A stretch of 64,000 nt of DNA from assembly GCA_947310385.1 (NCBI GenBank), contig OX371225.1, positions 69,329,571-69,393,570 on the forward strand. Direction: 5' to 3'. A program made the position numbers and the translations under genes. Source of the DNA: Nephrotoma appendiculata. Taxonomy: Eukaryota > Arthropoda > Insecta > Diptera > Tipulidae. Shown here piece by piece: positions 31,310-42,769 of this stretch. Position 1 is the stretch's first letter. The number at the start of each line of letters is the position of its first letter. Below the pieces are notes generated by a model. The model did no database searches. It had not been told where the DNA came from and saw only the letters and a list, made by a program, of their open reading frames with translations.

Positions 31310-31658
31310 TTTTACGCAACGTAGTTTTTTTAATTGTTAATTTGACACAGCCATGCTCGATTGACCAATCACTAACTTCAACTAAATCGATTGATAGTAA
31401 TGTGTCGAAAGCCTTAAGAACTCCGCCATCCAGAATTTTCGATGTGGGTATGCCGCGATCATTCCACATATAAGCAGTAGAAAAGATTTTAGAACTTTTG
31501 ATGGAAACGGGAGAACCTCGGATTTGAGTACGACGAGGCTTAATAGTTTGGCTTAAACTATTACAAAATGAAGATTTTACAAATCTACCTAGGTCCATAG
31601 GGCAAATTACCTTTGACCCTGTTATTAAGAACAAAAAAATTTCAATCTGTGTGGGCAT
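31275..31658 (-). CDS. Unrecognised 127-codon open frame
   Basis: Minus-strand frame starting at an ATG and ending TAA at the hairpin. It has mixed, protein-like composition (TQIRGSPVSIKSSKIFSTAY, MWNDRGIPTSKILDGG, LIDLVEVSDWSIEHG-like text), no transmembrane segment and no motif I know. The stop lies inside a perfect inverted repeat, so the true C-terminus may have been replaced. It could be an exon or transposon fragment, or chance. No function is proposed. Confidence 0.3.
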   Translation of the reverse strand: MPTQIEIFLFLITGSKVICPMDLGRFVKSSFCNSLSQTIKPRRTQIRGSPVSIKSSKIFSTAYMWNDRGIPTSKILDGGVLKAFDTLLSIDLVEVSDWSIEHGCVKLTIKKTTLRKSVVVLYLTCLA

Positions 31659-32092
31659 CTCGGAATGGATTCAAGCATGATCTAAAAATATCAGTTTGAT
31701 TTATGGCCAAGAACCATATTTTGTCGTTCAACGTACGACCTGAAGCGGTTTTTATCACATTTGACACCGTTAATGACAGCTAAAACAAGTTGATATGTAG
31801 TTCAAACTATATGTACTTGAAGTAGCAGGAATTTTGGTTGTTTAACTTTGACACAGTGCTATATTTTGCACATTTAACCAGATTTTGCAAAACTTTAAAA
31901 TTCTTATTGATTTTATTTTTGAGTTTAAATTTATTAAAGATTTTGGAAAATGTTCTCTGCCTTCCACTGAGCCTAATCGTTCAAATAATTCTCAAATTAC
32001 CGGACGAATTTTGGTAAAATCTTTCAAATAACATCAGTGACATTCCCAGACGGATTGGTGCTGGAAGATTAGAGAGGTTTCAGTGGGTTACA

Positions 32093-32527
32093 TTTAACGG
32101 ATGATTTCTATTAGTTTAACCTGTCAATTGAGAAAGGTTTTATTTCTAAATGGATTGGTAGTGGCAGATTTTGTTGAGAAAAACGCCTTCATAGAACTCG
32201 TTACGTGACACACTTTGAATTACCAATAAGAGTATTTCACTCAGACCAAAGTGCACCGCATAATTTCTACTGAAAAATCTTCTGACATCAATCCAGTTGG
32301 AAATTTTTCTGTTTTCATTTGAATGGTTAAGCCCAAAAGTGTCATCTGTACATAATGAAATTTTGGTATAAACTCTATACGATATCCTGTTATTGGTCAT
32401 TCAAGGTGTGCCACTCAACAAATTCAATGAAGGAGTTTTTCTCAAAAAAATCTGTCACTACCAATCCGTTTGTAAATCAAACCTTTCTCATTTAAAAAGT
32501 TAAACTTATAGAAATCATCCGATAAAA
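32093..32527. mobile_element. Foldback MITE with about 120-bp arms
   Basis: Left arm about 32093-32218 and right arm about 32401-32527 are inverted copies at roughly 85% identity. The outer edge is CGGATGATTTCTAT (32098) against ATAGAAATCATCCG; both arms contain GGATTGGTAGTG-CAGATTTT and TGAGAAAAAC. A related half (TATCGGATGATTTCGATAGG) occurs at 59693. The 84-codon minus-strand frame inside is a by-product. 31660-32090 holds no gene. Confidence 0.85.
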
Positions 32528-32711
32528 CTGGCATACAAAATAAAAAATAAGAAGTCATAGGGAATTGATAGCACTATTATTGTTGACAGTGCTATCAATT
32601 TCTCTACCACAAACGACACCACCACAACAACCCAAATCCAACCACAAACGAAGAAAATAATGAAAAAACCAGCCGGAACCACACTTGGAACATCTGCAGA
32701 ACACGAAGAAG

Positions 32712-33023
32712 CTACAAATGAACAAAAAGGACGTTTCTAGTGATCACGGATACCACGTTATAATTCAACCATGTCATGACTTCTCCTATCACCGCCAATT
32801 CAACGTGGTACACGCTGCAGTATTCAGGGAGATGAACAGAAATACTAACAATGAGCTTCTCACAGAAGACTCCGGTTCCTCGTTCCTCAGTATTGATCCG
32901 TTGCTCCAGGATTCCCTCGAAGGACAGATGGTCCGGAAACCTTTTTCGAAGCACAACATTGGTTTGATATAAGCTAGTCACCAGTTCTTCCCTTAGCGAT
33001 CTAACTATCGTCGAGTGTCCCAC
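32712..33023 (-). pseudogene. RNase H domain of the LOA/R1-like element
   Basis: ERGTGVFCEKLIVSISVHLP, EYCSVYHVELAVIGEVMTWL: the GTGVF and Q/H-AELxAI motifs of the RNase H domain found in LOA and I-type elements. The expected catalytic Asp and Glu positions are only partly kept. Confidence 0.75.
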
Positions 33024-33069
33024 CTAAAGACACTTCCACTGAGACACAGCCGAGAGTCTCGTAGCCACA

Positions 33070-34280
33070 TTGGCTGCCATCTGCTTACCAAAAAATTCGA
33101 TTGAAATAAGGTGGAATATAACTGCTAAAGCGCATGTAGGTGTTGTCCTAAGTGCCCCGCTTATAAGCATACAAGCCGTTCTTTGTACCTTCTCCATCAT
33201 CCTTATATATGTTACCTTATCCAGAACTGGCTACCACACGTCCGCCCCGTACATCAGCACAGGTCTTACCATTGCGGTATAGAGCCAGTGTACCAGCTCT
33301 GGTTTCAAACCCCATCTCTTAACTATGGCGTTCACAGACGAGTAAATGGCTTCATTAGGCTTATTAACCTTTCCACAATGTTAGGCTTCCATCTTAGCTT
33401 AATGTCCAACATTATGCCCAAAAATCTCGCTCTGTCAGCAAAAACCAGTCTAATGCCGTTCACGGTAGGGTGTCTAACTACCGGAATTATATATTTCTTA
33501 GTAAATAGTGCCAGCTCTGCAATGGAAGGGTTGATCCCTAATCCACATTTGCAAGCCCATTTCGTAACGATCAGTAGTGCATTCTGCATAACATCCCTAA
33601 TCGTATCCAAATATTTGCCTGAGACAGCTATCGCTACATCATCTGCATACGCCACTACAGCTGTCCCCTCTCTCTCCAGTTCCAACACCATTCCATTCAT
33701 CACTACACTCCAAAGAAAGGCGAACATTACACTTCTCTGCGGGATCCTCTAACCACCAGCCTTCTAATGGTGGACTCCCCCAGTTTCGAGGTAATAATCC
33801 TGCTTACCAACATCTGGTTTATCAACCTACTTATAGGGTAGTCCACCTTCAAAAATGACAATCCTTCCATGATCGCCTCCATTTTTACAGGCACTTTTAA
33901 AGGCACCTTCAATGTCGAATAGTGTTACCATACAAAACTCTTGCGAGTAAATTGACTTCTCAATCATCCGTACTAGATCGTGCAGAGCTGTGTCCACCGA
34001 CTTTCCCTTACAGTACGCATGCTGCGACCTTGCACAATTCCTGGCCTAATTTTTATTCGAATAACTACATTTACCAACCTTTCAAAGGTTTTCAACATTC
34101 CAGGCTTCAAATAAACCAGTTTTGGGCTACCCCTCAAGATAACCTCCAGCCAAGGGAGGATGACTGCCAAGCCCTTTGGATCCTCTGCTGGTATAATCCG
34201 ATCCGGGCCCGTCGATTTATAAGGTTTAAAACCGTTCAGCGGCCAAAGAATTCGTTCCCTGTCCACGATGCCTTCCATAG
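33070..34280 (-). pseudogene. Reverse transcriptase of the LOA/R1-like element
   Basis: 34278-33973: FKPYKSTGPDRIIPA (K-S-GPDGI motif), LYLKPGMLKTFERLVN-like. 33912-33727: a thin palm region with deletions and shifts. 33727-33332: MFAFLWSVVMNGMVLEL, VVAYADDVAIAVSG (catalytic YADD, intact), CGLGINPSIAELALFTKK, FLGIMLDIKLRW (thumb). Continues weakly to 33070. Frameshifts at 33727 and about 33940. Confidence 0.85.
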
Positions 34281-34599
34281 TATTGAAGGTGTTCCTTGAT
34301 GAGCTCCAGGCTCCACCAAGTCATCAAAGCATCCCAGAAAATGGGTCTCAATGAGAAAGCTACAATGATTCCGCACTTGAAGCTTTTCATGACCCGTCCG
34401 GTCTAATTAAATAATTATGACTGGTTGGGTTAGTCGATAGAATTTTCCTAATGTGAGACCAGACTACAACAGAAGAGTCTCCAAGACCCCTTTATACCTT
34501 CCAGTCCACTTTTCAGTCCACCATGTCGGTTTCTGCCTGCCTCTAGGCTTTATCAGAGGGCACACAGATTTAAATGAAAGATTGCATGGCCTTATGACA

Positions 34600-35140
34600 A
34601 TATCACCCATGCAGTCCTATTCTTCTACCATCGCCGGAAGTCCAGGGACATCAAGCGGCAATAATTCCTCCAACACCAACCGATATTTGTTCCAGTTTCC
34701 CCTTCTAGGATTCCTGAAGGCTTTCCGGGTAAGAGATCTAATATTGTGGTTATACGTTACATATCGGTGATCAGAAAATGAGTGCTCATTCGCCACTATC
34801 CACCCCTTGATCATATGAAAAATAGTTTCTGACGTAAAAGTCACATCTCCTGTCTATTTTTAACAATAAAAGTTGATTCTCTCCCAATATTGCTAACTAA
34901 AAGGTTGGTATTTAATAAGTAATCAAAAAATAACTCACCCGTCTCGGTAATGTTTTGTGTGATGCGCGTTTGCATCACACCCAAGTATGACACTTACCCT
35001 TCTTTGACCTGCTTCCCGGATCAGTTCCCCAAGGTTATCCCTCTCCTGGATGACCCCCGCCCGCTTGACCGTCTCCCTCTGAGTTTGTTCGCCGTCGCCC
35101 TCAGGCTGGTCGTCCGTTCACGTTTCGACCTCGCCGTTCT
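34600..35140 (-). pseudogene. Endonuclease part of the LOA/R1-like element
   Basis: ANEHSFSDHRYV is the terminal SDH motif of the AP-type endonuclease, followed by RNPRRGNWNKYRLVLEELL, a linker typical of R1/LOA (NP-xxNW-Y). Upstream (35140-34850) the sequence is GC-richer but not openly readable. It borders the mariner. Confidence 0.75.
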
Positions 35141-35146
35141 TATATA

Positions 35147-36452
35147 AAGGGTGATTTTTTTGTGGTTAGGATTTTCATGCATTAGTATTTGACAGATCAC
35201 GCGGGATTTCAGACAAGGTGTCAAAGAGAAAGATGCTCAGTATGCTTTGACATTTCATAATGAATAGACTTACTAACGAGCAACGCTTGCAAATAATTGA
35301 ATTATATTACAAAAATCAGTGTTCGGTTCGAAAAGTGTTTCGCGATTTACGTCCGATTTATGGTCTACATAATCGACCAAGTGAGCAAACAATTAATGCG
35401 ATTGTGACCAAGTTTCGCACTCAGTTTACTTTATTGGACATTAAACCAACCACACGAATGCGTACAGTGCGTACAGAAGAGAATATTGCGTCTGTTTCTG
35501 AGAGTGTTGCTGAAGACCGTGAAATGTCGATTCGTCGCCGTTCGCAGCAATTGGGTTTGTGTTATTCGACGACATGGAAGATTTTACGCAAAGATCTTGG
35601 TGTAAAACCGTATAAAATACAGCTCCTGCAAGAACTGAAGCCGAACGATCTGCCACAACGTCGAATTTTCAGTGAATGGGCCCTAGAAAAGTTGGCAGAA
35701 AATCCGCTTTTTTATCGACAAATTTTGTTCAGCGATGAGGCTCATTTCTGGTTGAATGGCTACGTAAATAAGCAAAATTGCCGCATTTGGAGTGAAGAGC
35801 AACCAGAAGCCGTTCAAGAACTGCCCATGCATCCCGAAAAATGCACTGTTTGGTGTGGTTTGTACGCTGGTGGAATCATTGGACCGTATTTTTTCAAAGA
35901 TGCTGTTGGACGCAACGTTACGGTGAATGGCGATCGCTATCGTTCGATGCTAACAAACTTTTTGTTGCCAAAAATGGAAGAACTGAACTTAGTTGACATG
36001 TGGTTTCAACAAGATGGCGCTACATGCCACACAGCTCGCGATTCTATGGCCATTTTGAGGGAAAACTTCGGAGAACAATTCATCTCAAGAAATGGCCCGG
36101 TAAGTTGGCCACCAAGATCATGCGATTTGACGCCTTTAGACTATTTTTTGTGGGGCTACGTCAAGTCTAAAGTCTACAGAAATAAGCCAGCAACTATTCC
36201 AGTTTTGGAAGACAACATTTCCGAAGAAATTCGGGCTATTCCGGCCGAAATGCTCGAAAAAGTTGCCCAAAATTGGACTTTCCGAATGGACCACCTAAGA
36301 CGCAGCCGCGGTCAACATTTAAATGAAATTATCTTCAAAAAGTAAATGTCATGGACCAATCTAACGTTTCAAATAAAGAACCGATGAGATTTTGCAAATT
36401 TTATGCGTTTTTTTTTAAAAAAAAGTTCTCAAGCTCTTAAAAAATCACCCGT
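35147..36452 (+). mobile_element. Mariner, rosa type (DD41D), complete
   Basis: Ends carry GGGTGATTTTTT at 35149-35160 and its exact inverse ending at 36450, flanked by TA at 35145-35146 and 36453-36454. About 1306 bp with one full-length ORF. It is inserted between ORF1 and the endonuclease of the LOA/R1-like element and in the opposite direction. Several dead relatives occur at 29780-29990 and 40960-41475. Confidence 0.9.
35260..36345 (+). CDS. Mariner transposase, DD41D (rosa type)
   Basis: 361 residues, uninterrupted, the usual full length. Residues 1-60 form the first helix-turn-helix (NRLTNEQRLQIIELYYKNQC). Residues about 85-125 form the second (IRRRSQQLGLCYSTTWKILR, then LGVKPYKIQLLQ, the usual linker). 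Catalytic block: ILFSDEAHFWLNG (D159), WFQQDGATCHTARD (D252) and RSCDLTPLDYFLWG (D294); D252 and D294 are separated by 41 residues, the spacing that defines the DD41D group. It would cut at the TA-flanked ends and paste the element elsewhere. With all three Asp, full length and matching termini, it could be or recently have been active. Confidence 0.95.
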   Translation: MNRLTNEQRLQIIELYYKNQCSVRKVFRDLRPIYGLHNRPSEQTINAIVTKFRTQFTLLDIKPTTRMRTVRTEENIASVSESVAEDREMSIRRRSQQLGLCYSTTWKILRKDLGVKPYKIQLLQELKPNDLPQRRIFSEWALEKLAENPLFYRQILFSDEAHFWLNGYVNKQNCRIWSEEQPEAVQELPMHPEKCTVWCGLYAGGIIGPYFFKDAVGRNVTVNGDRYRSMLTNFLLPKMEELNLVDMWFQQDGATCHTARDSMAILRENFGEQFISRNGPVSWPPRSCDLTPLDYFLWGYVKSKVYRNKPATIPVLEDNISEEIRAIPAEMLEKVAQNWTFRMDHLRRSRGQHLNEIIFKK

Positions 36453-36454
36453 TA

Positions 36455-37500
36455 CTTTAAGAGTGATCGAGTCCCTTTCATTTTGCAAGGGAAGCCAGGG
36501 ATTTTTTATTGATCAGCATAATTCCCAATTCCACAGCTCCCCTTAGCCTCCTCCTTCTTTAAAATTCTCCAATCATTCGTTGGAAGGTCGGGATTACTGG
36601 CCCGTATGATCTCAAGGATCTCCTCTGGCTTATCCGGCTTGATTGGTAAACAGACGCGTGTACTCGGCCTGCTCGGGATTTCTCCTCTGCAGACTGCCTC
36701 AATCTTCGCGCCCTGTCACACCTTGCCTACTTCGACCACTGCCCTTTCATAAAAAACGACCGATCTCTGGTCTGAGCACGCAGTTAACTTAACGCTGATG
36801 CTATCCCGCATCTGGTACTAACCCTTGGTACTATCCCGCATATCTGCAGGATGGGGGATTCCAGGTTTTTCTCAGGACCCTCAAGAATATGGATTTTAGT
36901 GCATTGTATACAATCCTTCACTTCTCCGACGTGATGCTGCCATATTCCTGACTTCTGTCAATGACAGCTAGCACCAGCACATGCTCCTTTAGAGTCTCAC
37001 TGAATAACTTCAGTTTTTGATCCCTAGGAGAACCCGACGTCCTGTTTGTTTTCACCTTGACTCGCTTGCTGTCGCCCGCTTCAAGCTCATCATGGAACCT
37101 CTGCGTTTTAGATATTAGGACCCCTTCCGAGCTATCACAACCGACAGTTTTTTTTTTGCTCTACTGTAAGCTACCCCATACTGCTCGCAGCCAGATTCTC
37201 TAGAAGTTTGAACGCCGATCGTCTCTCCCTGTACCGTCACTTCACCGGAGGGATCTCTCTCGAACCCCTACTATTTAGTTTGGCGGTTCCGCTTCCTCCT
37301 CATGAGGGAGCCCCACCTTTATGGTTAGAGTTGCTGACTGCTTTTATACCTTCCGGTTTTTGAAGGGTATCGGCCTCTTTATTTTTGTTTTCTTGTTGAT
37401 TGTTCATGTTTTTTCCACGAGTGTCGGAGTAATACAGGTCCATCTGCGCAGAGATCCGCATGCGCGGGAAATCAAAATACAACTGGAGGTAGCCTGGTAT
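36455..37500 (-). pseudogene. ORF1 (gag-like) of the LOA/R1-like element
   Basis: The minus-strand start region near 37405-37420 reads MNNQQENKNKEADTLQKPEG, a polar low-complexity start usual for R1/LOA ORF1, and is followed by several shifted frames down to the mariner. No CCHC knuckle was found. Assigned mostly from position and composition. Confidence 0.55.
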
Positions 37501-37559
37501 CCAATTCTCTTTTCATTCCATTCACAAAGTTCCGTTGCCTTGTTAAATGGACCCCCAGC

Positions 37560-38030
37560 CTAGTCGATCATCAGCACAGTCGCATGACAGCCCATTGGCT
37601 CACTGAGCACCCCTGATTTGCCCCCCTCCAACATTCACCCGCTCATTCAATCTTTCATATGGATATCCCAAACCAATGGGACCCATTCCATTCAATAAGA
37701 CCCATTCCCGTTTATTGGGTTCTTCACTCACTACTTGGAGACCTGGGAGCACAGGAAGACGTAACCCTCAGTTTGCCGTGGTTAGTAGTCGATGGTTTTA
37801 TGGCGCCATCAGTTCGTTTTTCCATACCGCGTATCATAGATACTCAGAATTTAGTGAACAGAGGTTAAGTTATTCACTACTAACTTACCTTTCGATAAGC
37901 CGTCCACTATCCACCACCTATGTGGTGAAAAAATCAGTGAATTGATCTAAACGATGAAAGGAGAATCTACTAGTGAGAAGTTGTCTATTATTAGTTCGAT
38001 TATTAGTGAAATTTAAATAAACTGTGAAAC
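37560..38030. other. Leader region before the BEL gag remnant
   Basis: No gene. 37870-37950 contains GTTAAGTTATTCACTACTAA and similar sequence that may be the leader of the element that follows, but no LTR pair could be identified. Confidence 0.4.
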
Positions 38031-38036
38031 GGCATA

Positions 38037-39110
38037 ATGGCGGAAACTCGGGCGCTTAAGCGAATGTTGAAGAATTTGGAAAAGTTTAAACCTCAAACAG
38101 CAAAATTCACAGCTGATACCCGCATCAGTGAAATTAAAACGTATCTGCTAGCTGATGAGTACGAATGTGTTGAAAGGACACTGAAGGACAAAATCAAGGT
38201 GGAAACAGTTGAGAAAACTCACGCCGATTTAAAACAAAAGTTGTTTAGATTGGACAAGCAGTATGAAGGTAATAATGCTAACTTGGAAACCACACCATGG
38301 AAGAATTAATGTAAAATCAAAGCTATTTTTTGCAAGAGTTTTCTTCTATCAACAAGTGTGAAAGTGAAGTGCGTTCACCCCGGGTCAACGTTCAAGAGTT
38401 TAGTGACAATTACGCAGATTGCCAGGGATCCAAGGTACATAAGCTGCAACACTTGAAAGGCTTACTCAAGGGAGATGCGTATGCTTTAATCATGCATCTC
38501 ACACTGACCAATGCTAATTATGAGGAAGCTTGGTATGATAAACGTAAGCGCGTGGTTCAAATTTTATTAAAGCGTTTTTAGGACCACCCTAGCTTACAAC
38601 AGGGTTGTGCGAAAGCCATTCGTCAGCTTGCGTATGTGGTAGATGAGGTCATACGAGGTTTGAAGGTACTTGGTGATCAAGCGGAACGTCGGGGTCTATA
38701 TGGCTCGTTTATCTTTTAGTAAATAATAAATGCTCAATGCAAAGATCGAAAGCTCATTCATCGAAACGAGTAAGATCCTTGGTGTCACATGGCGCTAAAT
38801 TTACGTGTCTATTATGTGCTGGGGATCATTATTTGTGGAAATGCGACCAATATTTACAAATTCTTGAGAGAAAACGTTTAGCAGCAGAAAAGAAACTGTG
38901 TTTCAACTGCCTATCTATTTGAACCAGTTTATTGTGTGCAGGTTAAAATAGAAATGCGGCAAATGCCAGAGGAAACACCATTTGACGTTGCACCCCGAAG
39001 AGCCACAAAGCTCAAATGAGGCAGAAACTACAACTGGCAATATTCTTAATAGTTCTGAGGCGAGGGCAGCGAATGATATTAAAGTGAATATGGCAATGAT
39101 ACCCAGTTTC
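38037..39110 (+). pseudogene. BEL/Pao gag remnant
   Basis: Three frames. 38037-38309: start MAETRALKRMLKNLEKF, a coiled N-terminal part. 38330-38581: LQHLKGLLKGDAYALI and NYEEAWYDKRKRVVQILLKRF, the conserved BEL/Pao capsid block (KL-YL-xLKGEA, YxxAWxxLxxRY). 38582-38720 continues (HPSLQQGCAKAIRQL). 38737-38922: CLLCAGDHYLWKC, then KKLCFNCL and, in another frame near 38955, CGKCQRKHHLTLH, the zinc-knuckle series. Ends near 39110; pol is not present. Dead. Confidence 0.85.
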
Positions 39111-40955
39111 TAAGCATTACTTCCAACAGCGACATAGCTGTTGGCATGCATGAATCACATGAATCACCGGCTTAATGTTTAACTGAATCATAAAGCAAAA
39201 TACTCATGTATACTTTCCAAGGTTAATCTATTTTACTATTGGCAATCTATATAAGCCTAACAAGAACAATGAACTATAAAATAACTATGCCGTTATGTTT
39301 ATAAGATTCGTATATCGAAAAAAATATAAATATAGAAAAAAAATTAATTTGTGTATATAAATATATTAACACTATAAAATAAGATTAACCTCGGAAAAAC
39401 CTGCTTATAAAATTTGCACTACTTGATTTCTCTTATATATTTATTGCTCGATGTCTAAATCAAGTGGACCCATAAGAATTTTAATGGGGCATTTAAATAG
39501 CGTAAAATTATCCTATAATTTTCCAATTGGTTTTTATTTATTTTGGATATTGGATTTGCTAACTCTTTCTAAAGCTAGCAGAACCCTTCGTTAGAGTTGA
39601 AAGGGGTGGTGTCCAACATGTTTAAAAATAATTTAATTAGCCTAATATCAGCCTATAATTATACATAGTATGTTGTATGTTCTACTTGTTGGGCTCTGCT
39701 ACCTTTAGGGACTGTATATTTTGCACCACAGAACTGTCCATTCGCAAAAAATATAACGTCCAAATTTTTTACTGGGAATCTTTAGGTGTTTTATTAAACA
39801 ATCAACTATTTTAAATATTTGTTTAGCACAAGCTTCCTGAATATCGTCTTTCTCTAATACTTAAGTATCATTTCTTAATTTACAAAATATATAAATGAGT
39901 TATAGATGTCATGTTACACGAAGCCGAAAAACCACTTGTTCTCGTCTATTCAATGCCACATACTATATATAGTAGAAGCAAATATATATAAACATTTATT
40001 ACTGTCACATCTGTTACCAATATTCTCCATATTCACATAATAATAATAATAATAATATTAATATACTTCTAAGTAGCTTGTATCGTATATTATGGTGTTG
40101 TATATATAAAGCAATAAAGGACTCAATTATAGAAATATGATGAGTTTGTATATTATGCTAACTACTCGTGTACATTTGTACTTCCTTTAAGTTACCAGAC
40201 GTTGTTTATATCGACTTAGGTACTTATTCACCCATATATCATAAATTTTATCTCGAGAGCTTTTGTTGTTTCCCCAAGTTTCGAGCTCTGCCACAAAAAA
40301 AAATATATAAAATATTCCCTTGTGGGTGGTGGAATGGGTCGAATGAAAAATTACCTGTTTTTCCGAATATATAAACAATACGATACGAAAATGTATTGTA
40401 TAATTTAAAAAATATGAGTCGAGTACCGATGGGAATTTAAGATATAGACCATTTTTTGTGTGAAGTAAAAATATTTTAATATTTTGTGTATCAAAATATA
40501 ACTTGAAGCTTTATTGGGGGGGAAATTTTATTAAAGTTGTTAACGACAAAATTTTGAAGCATTATCTTTTGATCAATGCGATAGTGTGTGTGGAAATGTT
40601 GTTATAATGTTATTATACTTTAAGCTGGGAATGAAACGGTAAATTAAATGATAGATGAAGGTGTTGCATGCCAAGGAATGCTCTTTCAGATAACCGATCA
40701 GATCCCTGTTCGACGTTTTCTACTCACAAATAGAACGCTCCCGCGAGATCCTGCTTTCATTAGTGTTAACTCCAGGGCCTTTTTTGTGACACGATTTTGG
40801 AATGTAGAACATGACCGTGTCATCTAAGATTTAATCAAAAAATTTCTGAAAAAATCTCGAGAAAAACAATTAATCTGAACAGAGCTTCTTTAATATACTC
40901 GATGTTACCACCCAGTATGAATAAGAACGTCCGCGTATCCCAATATTTGGCTCGA
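39111..40955. other. No gene seen, AT-rich
   Basis: Only short simple repeats (an ATA/AAT run at about 40040-40060). Open frames here overlap on opposite strands and show no motif. Confidence 0.65.
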
Positions 40956-40959
40956 TATA

Positions 40960-41475
40960 TAATATTAGTAGCTTTTCGGACGAAGCACATTTCTATCTCG
41001 ATGGGTTCGTAAACAAACAAAATTGTCCTATTTGGGAATCGGGAAATCCACAAGGATATGTGGAGAAACCAATGCATCTATTGCGTGTTACAGTTCGGTG
41101 CGACCTGTGGCATGGCGCCATTTTTGAGCTGTATTTCTTCGAAGATGAGACCAGCGGACCGTTATGAACGACCTTTGGTTCCAGCAAGATGGTGTGCCAT
41201 GCCACACATCGGGCGTTACAATAGCGAAACTGCGTCAACAATTCGATGGCCGCATTATCTGTCGAAATGGTGACTTTTATTTAATGGTGATTTTTATTTG
41301 TGAATGACAAGTGTTATACGGACAATCCACAAACAATTGAGCATTTGAAAGCCAATATTGAAGCAACCATTGCCGAAATATATCCGCACACAATCCAAAA
41401 TGTGGTCAGAAATTGGACCGACCGAAACGAGTACGCCAAGGCCAGCCGCGGGATTGAGGATTGTACTTTCAAATA
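40960..41475 (+). pseudogene. Degenerate mariner transposase related to the DD41D element
   Basis: FSDEAHFYLDGFVNKQN (first catalytic block), HLLRVTVRCDLWHGAIF, then WFQQDGVPCHTSGV (second catalytic block), REL-like text, an interruption at about 41260-41310, and NDKCYTDNPQTIEHLKANIE with NWTDRNEYAKASRG as the C-terminus. The third Asp block is lost. Frameshifted; similar order to 35260-36345 but strongly diverged. Confidence 0.88.
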
Positions 41476-41479
41476 AAAT

Positions 41480-42740
41480 TGGAAATATATTAAACCGTTT
41501 TTGTTTTATTAAATTTTTAAATCTGAACTTCTTATTCGAACAACCTTTACGTCTGTTGAAAATTTATGAATTTAATATGTACAGTAAAGTCCTACTCGTA
41601 GAATTTTGTAACACAATCTATAAGAAAAGTTTGATTGATTCGACGACCTGCCTTGACGAAAAACTAATAACTTCACGTTAGTTGGTATAATTCAACTAGT
41701 TTCCATTTTATTCTCTTTTACGAAGTATAACATGAAAATTTTCGACCACGAGTTTTTTCTAGATTTAAAATTCGCTGTATCATCGAAGTCAAAAAGTCGT
41801 TTTAAAAAAATGTTTGGTATGTGTATATATGCATCTTTGGCCTGTATATACTAATAGTTTTTGATCTCTCCTATAACCCAACCCAGGTCGTAATCGGTCC
41901 CAGTGATTTTTGGACGAAATGAGTCGACCAGAAGTGACAGCTTTCATAAAAGCCATTTTGGAAAGTATAGCACTGATGAAAAATTATAATTTACAGAAAA
42001 ATTGTAAAGTAAATTTTTCAACAAATGATATTCCTGTTGATTTTTTGAGGATTCCTGAATGATGATTTTTGTTGAAAATTTGTTTCTGGTTGTTTGCAAA
42101 TATTTTGTACAGCACAGCATTTACGAAGAATTTGACTACGACATAAAGATTAATCTAAAATTTTAGTAGAAGAGGCGATTTTTGATAAAACCGAGCTTTT
42201 TTCATCAAAATTCGGCAAATATTTCATAAATGAAATCCTTACCTAATTCCGACCCAAACAAATAAATAAATTGGCATTCACTTTGTTAGTAAACTTATAG
42301 CCTAAAACCTACACATAATATTTCCAAACCAATCCTCTTGGCGTATGTCATTTTCATTGAGCTTAATCGGGTTCAACTATAATAATATTGTTTTATTAAG
42401 GAAACCGCTTTGATTTATCAAAGAACCACTCCGTGTGTGACCGGATAGAAAAGATATGCCAAGCTACTACTGATTAGATGACTCACTTAGAACTCCCTTC
42501 CTTCTACCATGCTGCTTCCTTAGTTAATCAATGACGTACCAAGTTGATTTATGTTTGTAAGGCAAAATTAAAAAAAAAGATCAATAGGGCTAAACAAGGA
42601 TCAACAACCACAAGTTTCGGAGACGACGTTTCTTCCATTCCTACTAGTGATGATGATGTGAGATCGCCCGAGACACCAGTTCAATCAAACCCATTGACAC
42701 AGTCATAATGATATCCTAAAGTAAGGTGGTTACAAAATAA
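41480..42740. other. No gene; one relative of the 14 kb decayed repeat
   Basis: At 41890-41965 GGTCCCAGTGATTTTTGGAC, followed by CGACCAGAAGTGACAGCTTT, matches the decayed repeat family of 13700-15110. The rest is AT-rich and unassigned. Confidence 0.55.
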
Positions 42741-42769
42741 ATTCTTAAAGGTGCCGTCCCGTAGCCCTA

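Larger units (their letters stand above)
32700..37500 (-). mobile_element. LOA/R1-like non-LTR retrotransposon, split by a mariner
   Basis: Minus strand, from right to left: ORF1 (about 37420-36455), then the mariner (36452-35147), then endonuclease (35140-34600), RT (34280-33330) and RNase H (33023-32712). The RNase H domain after RT favours the LOA/I-side of the R1 group. GC content is higher than the surroundings, so the insertion is relatively young, but frames are broken in many places. Confidence 0.85.
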
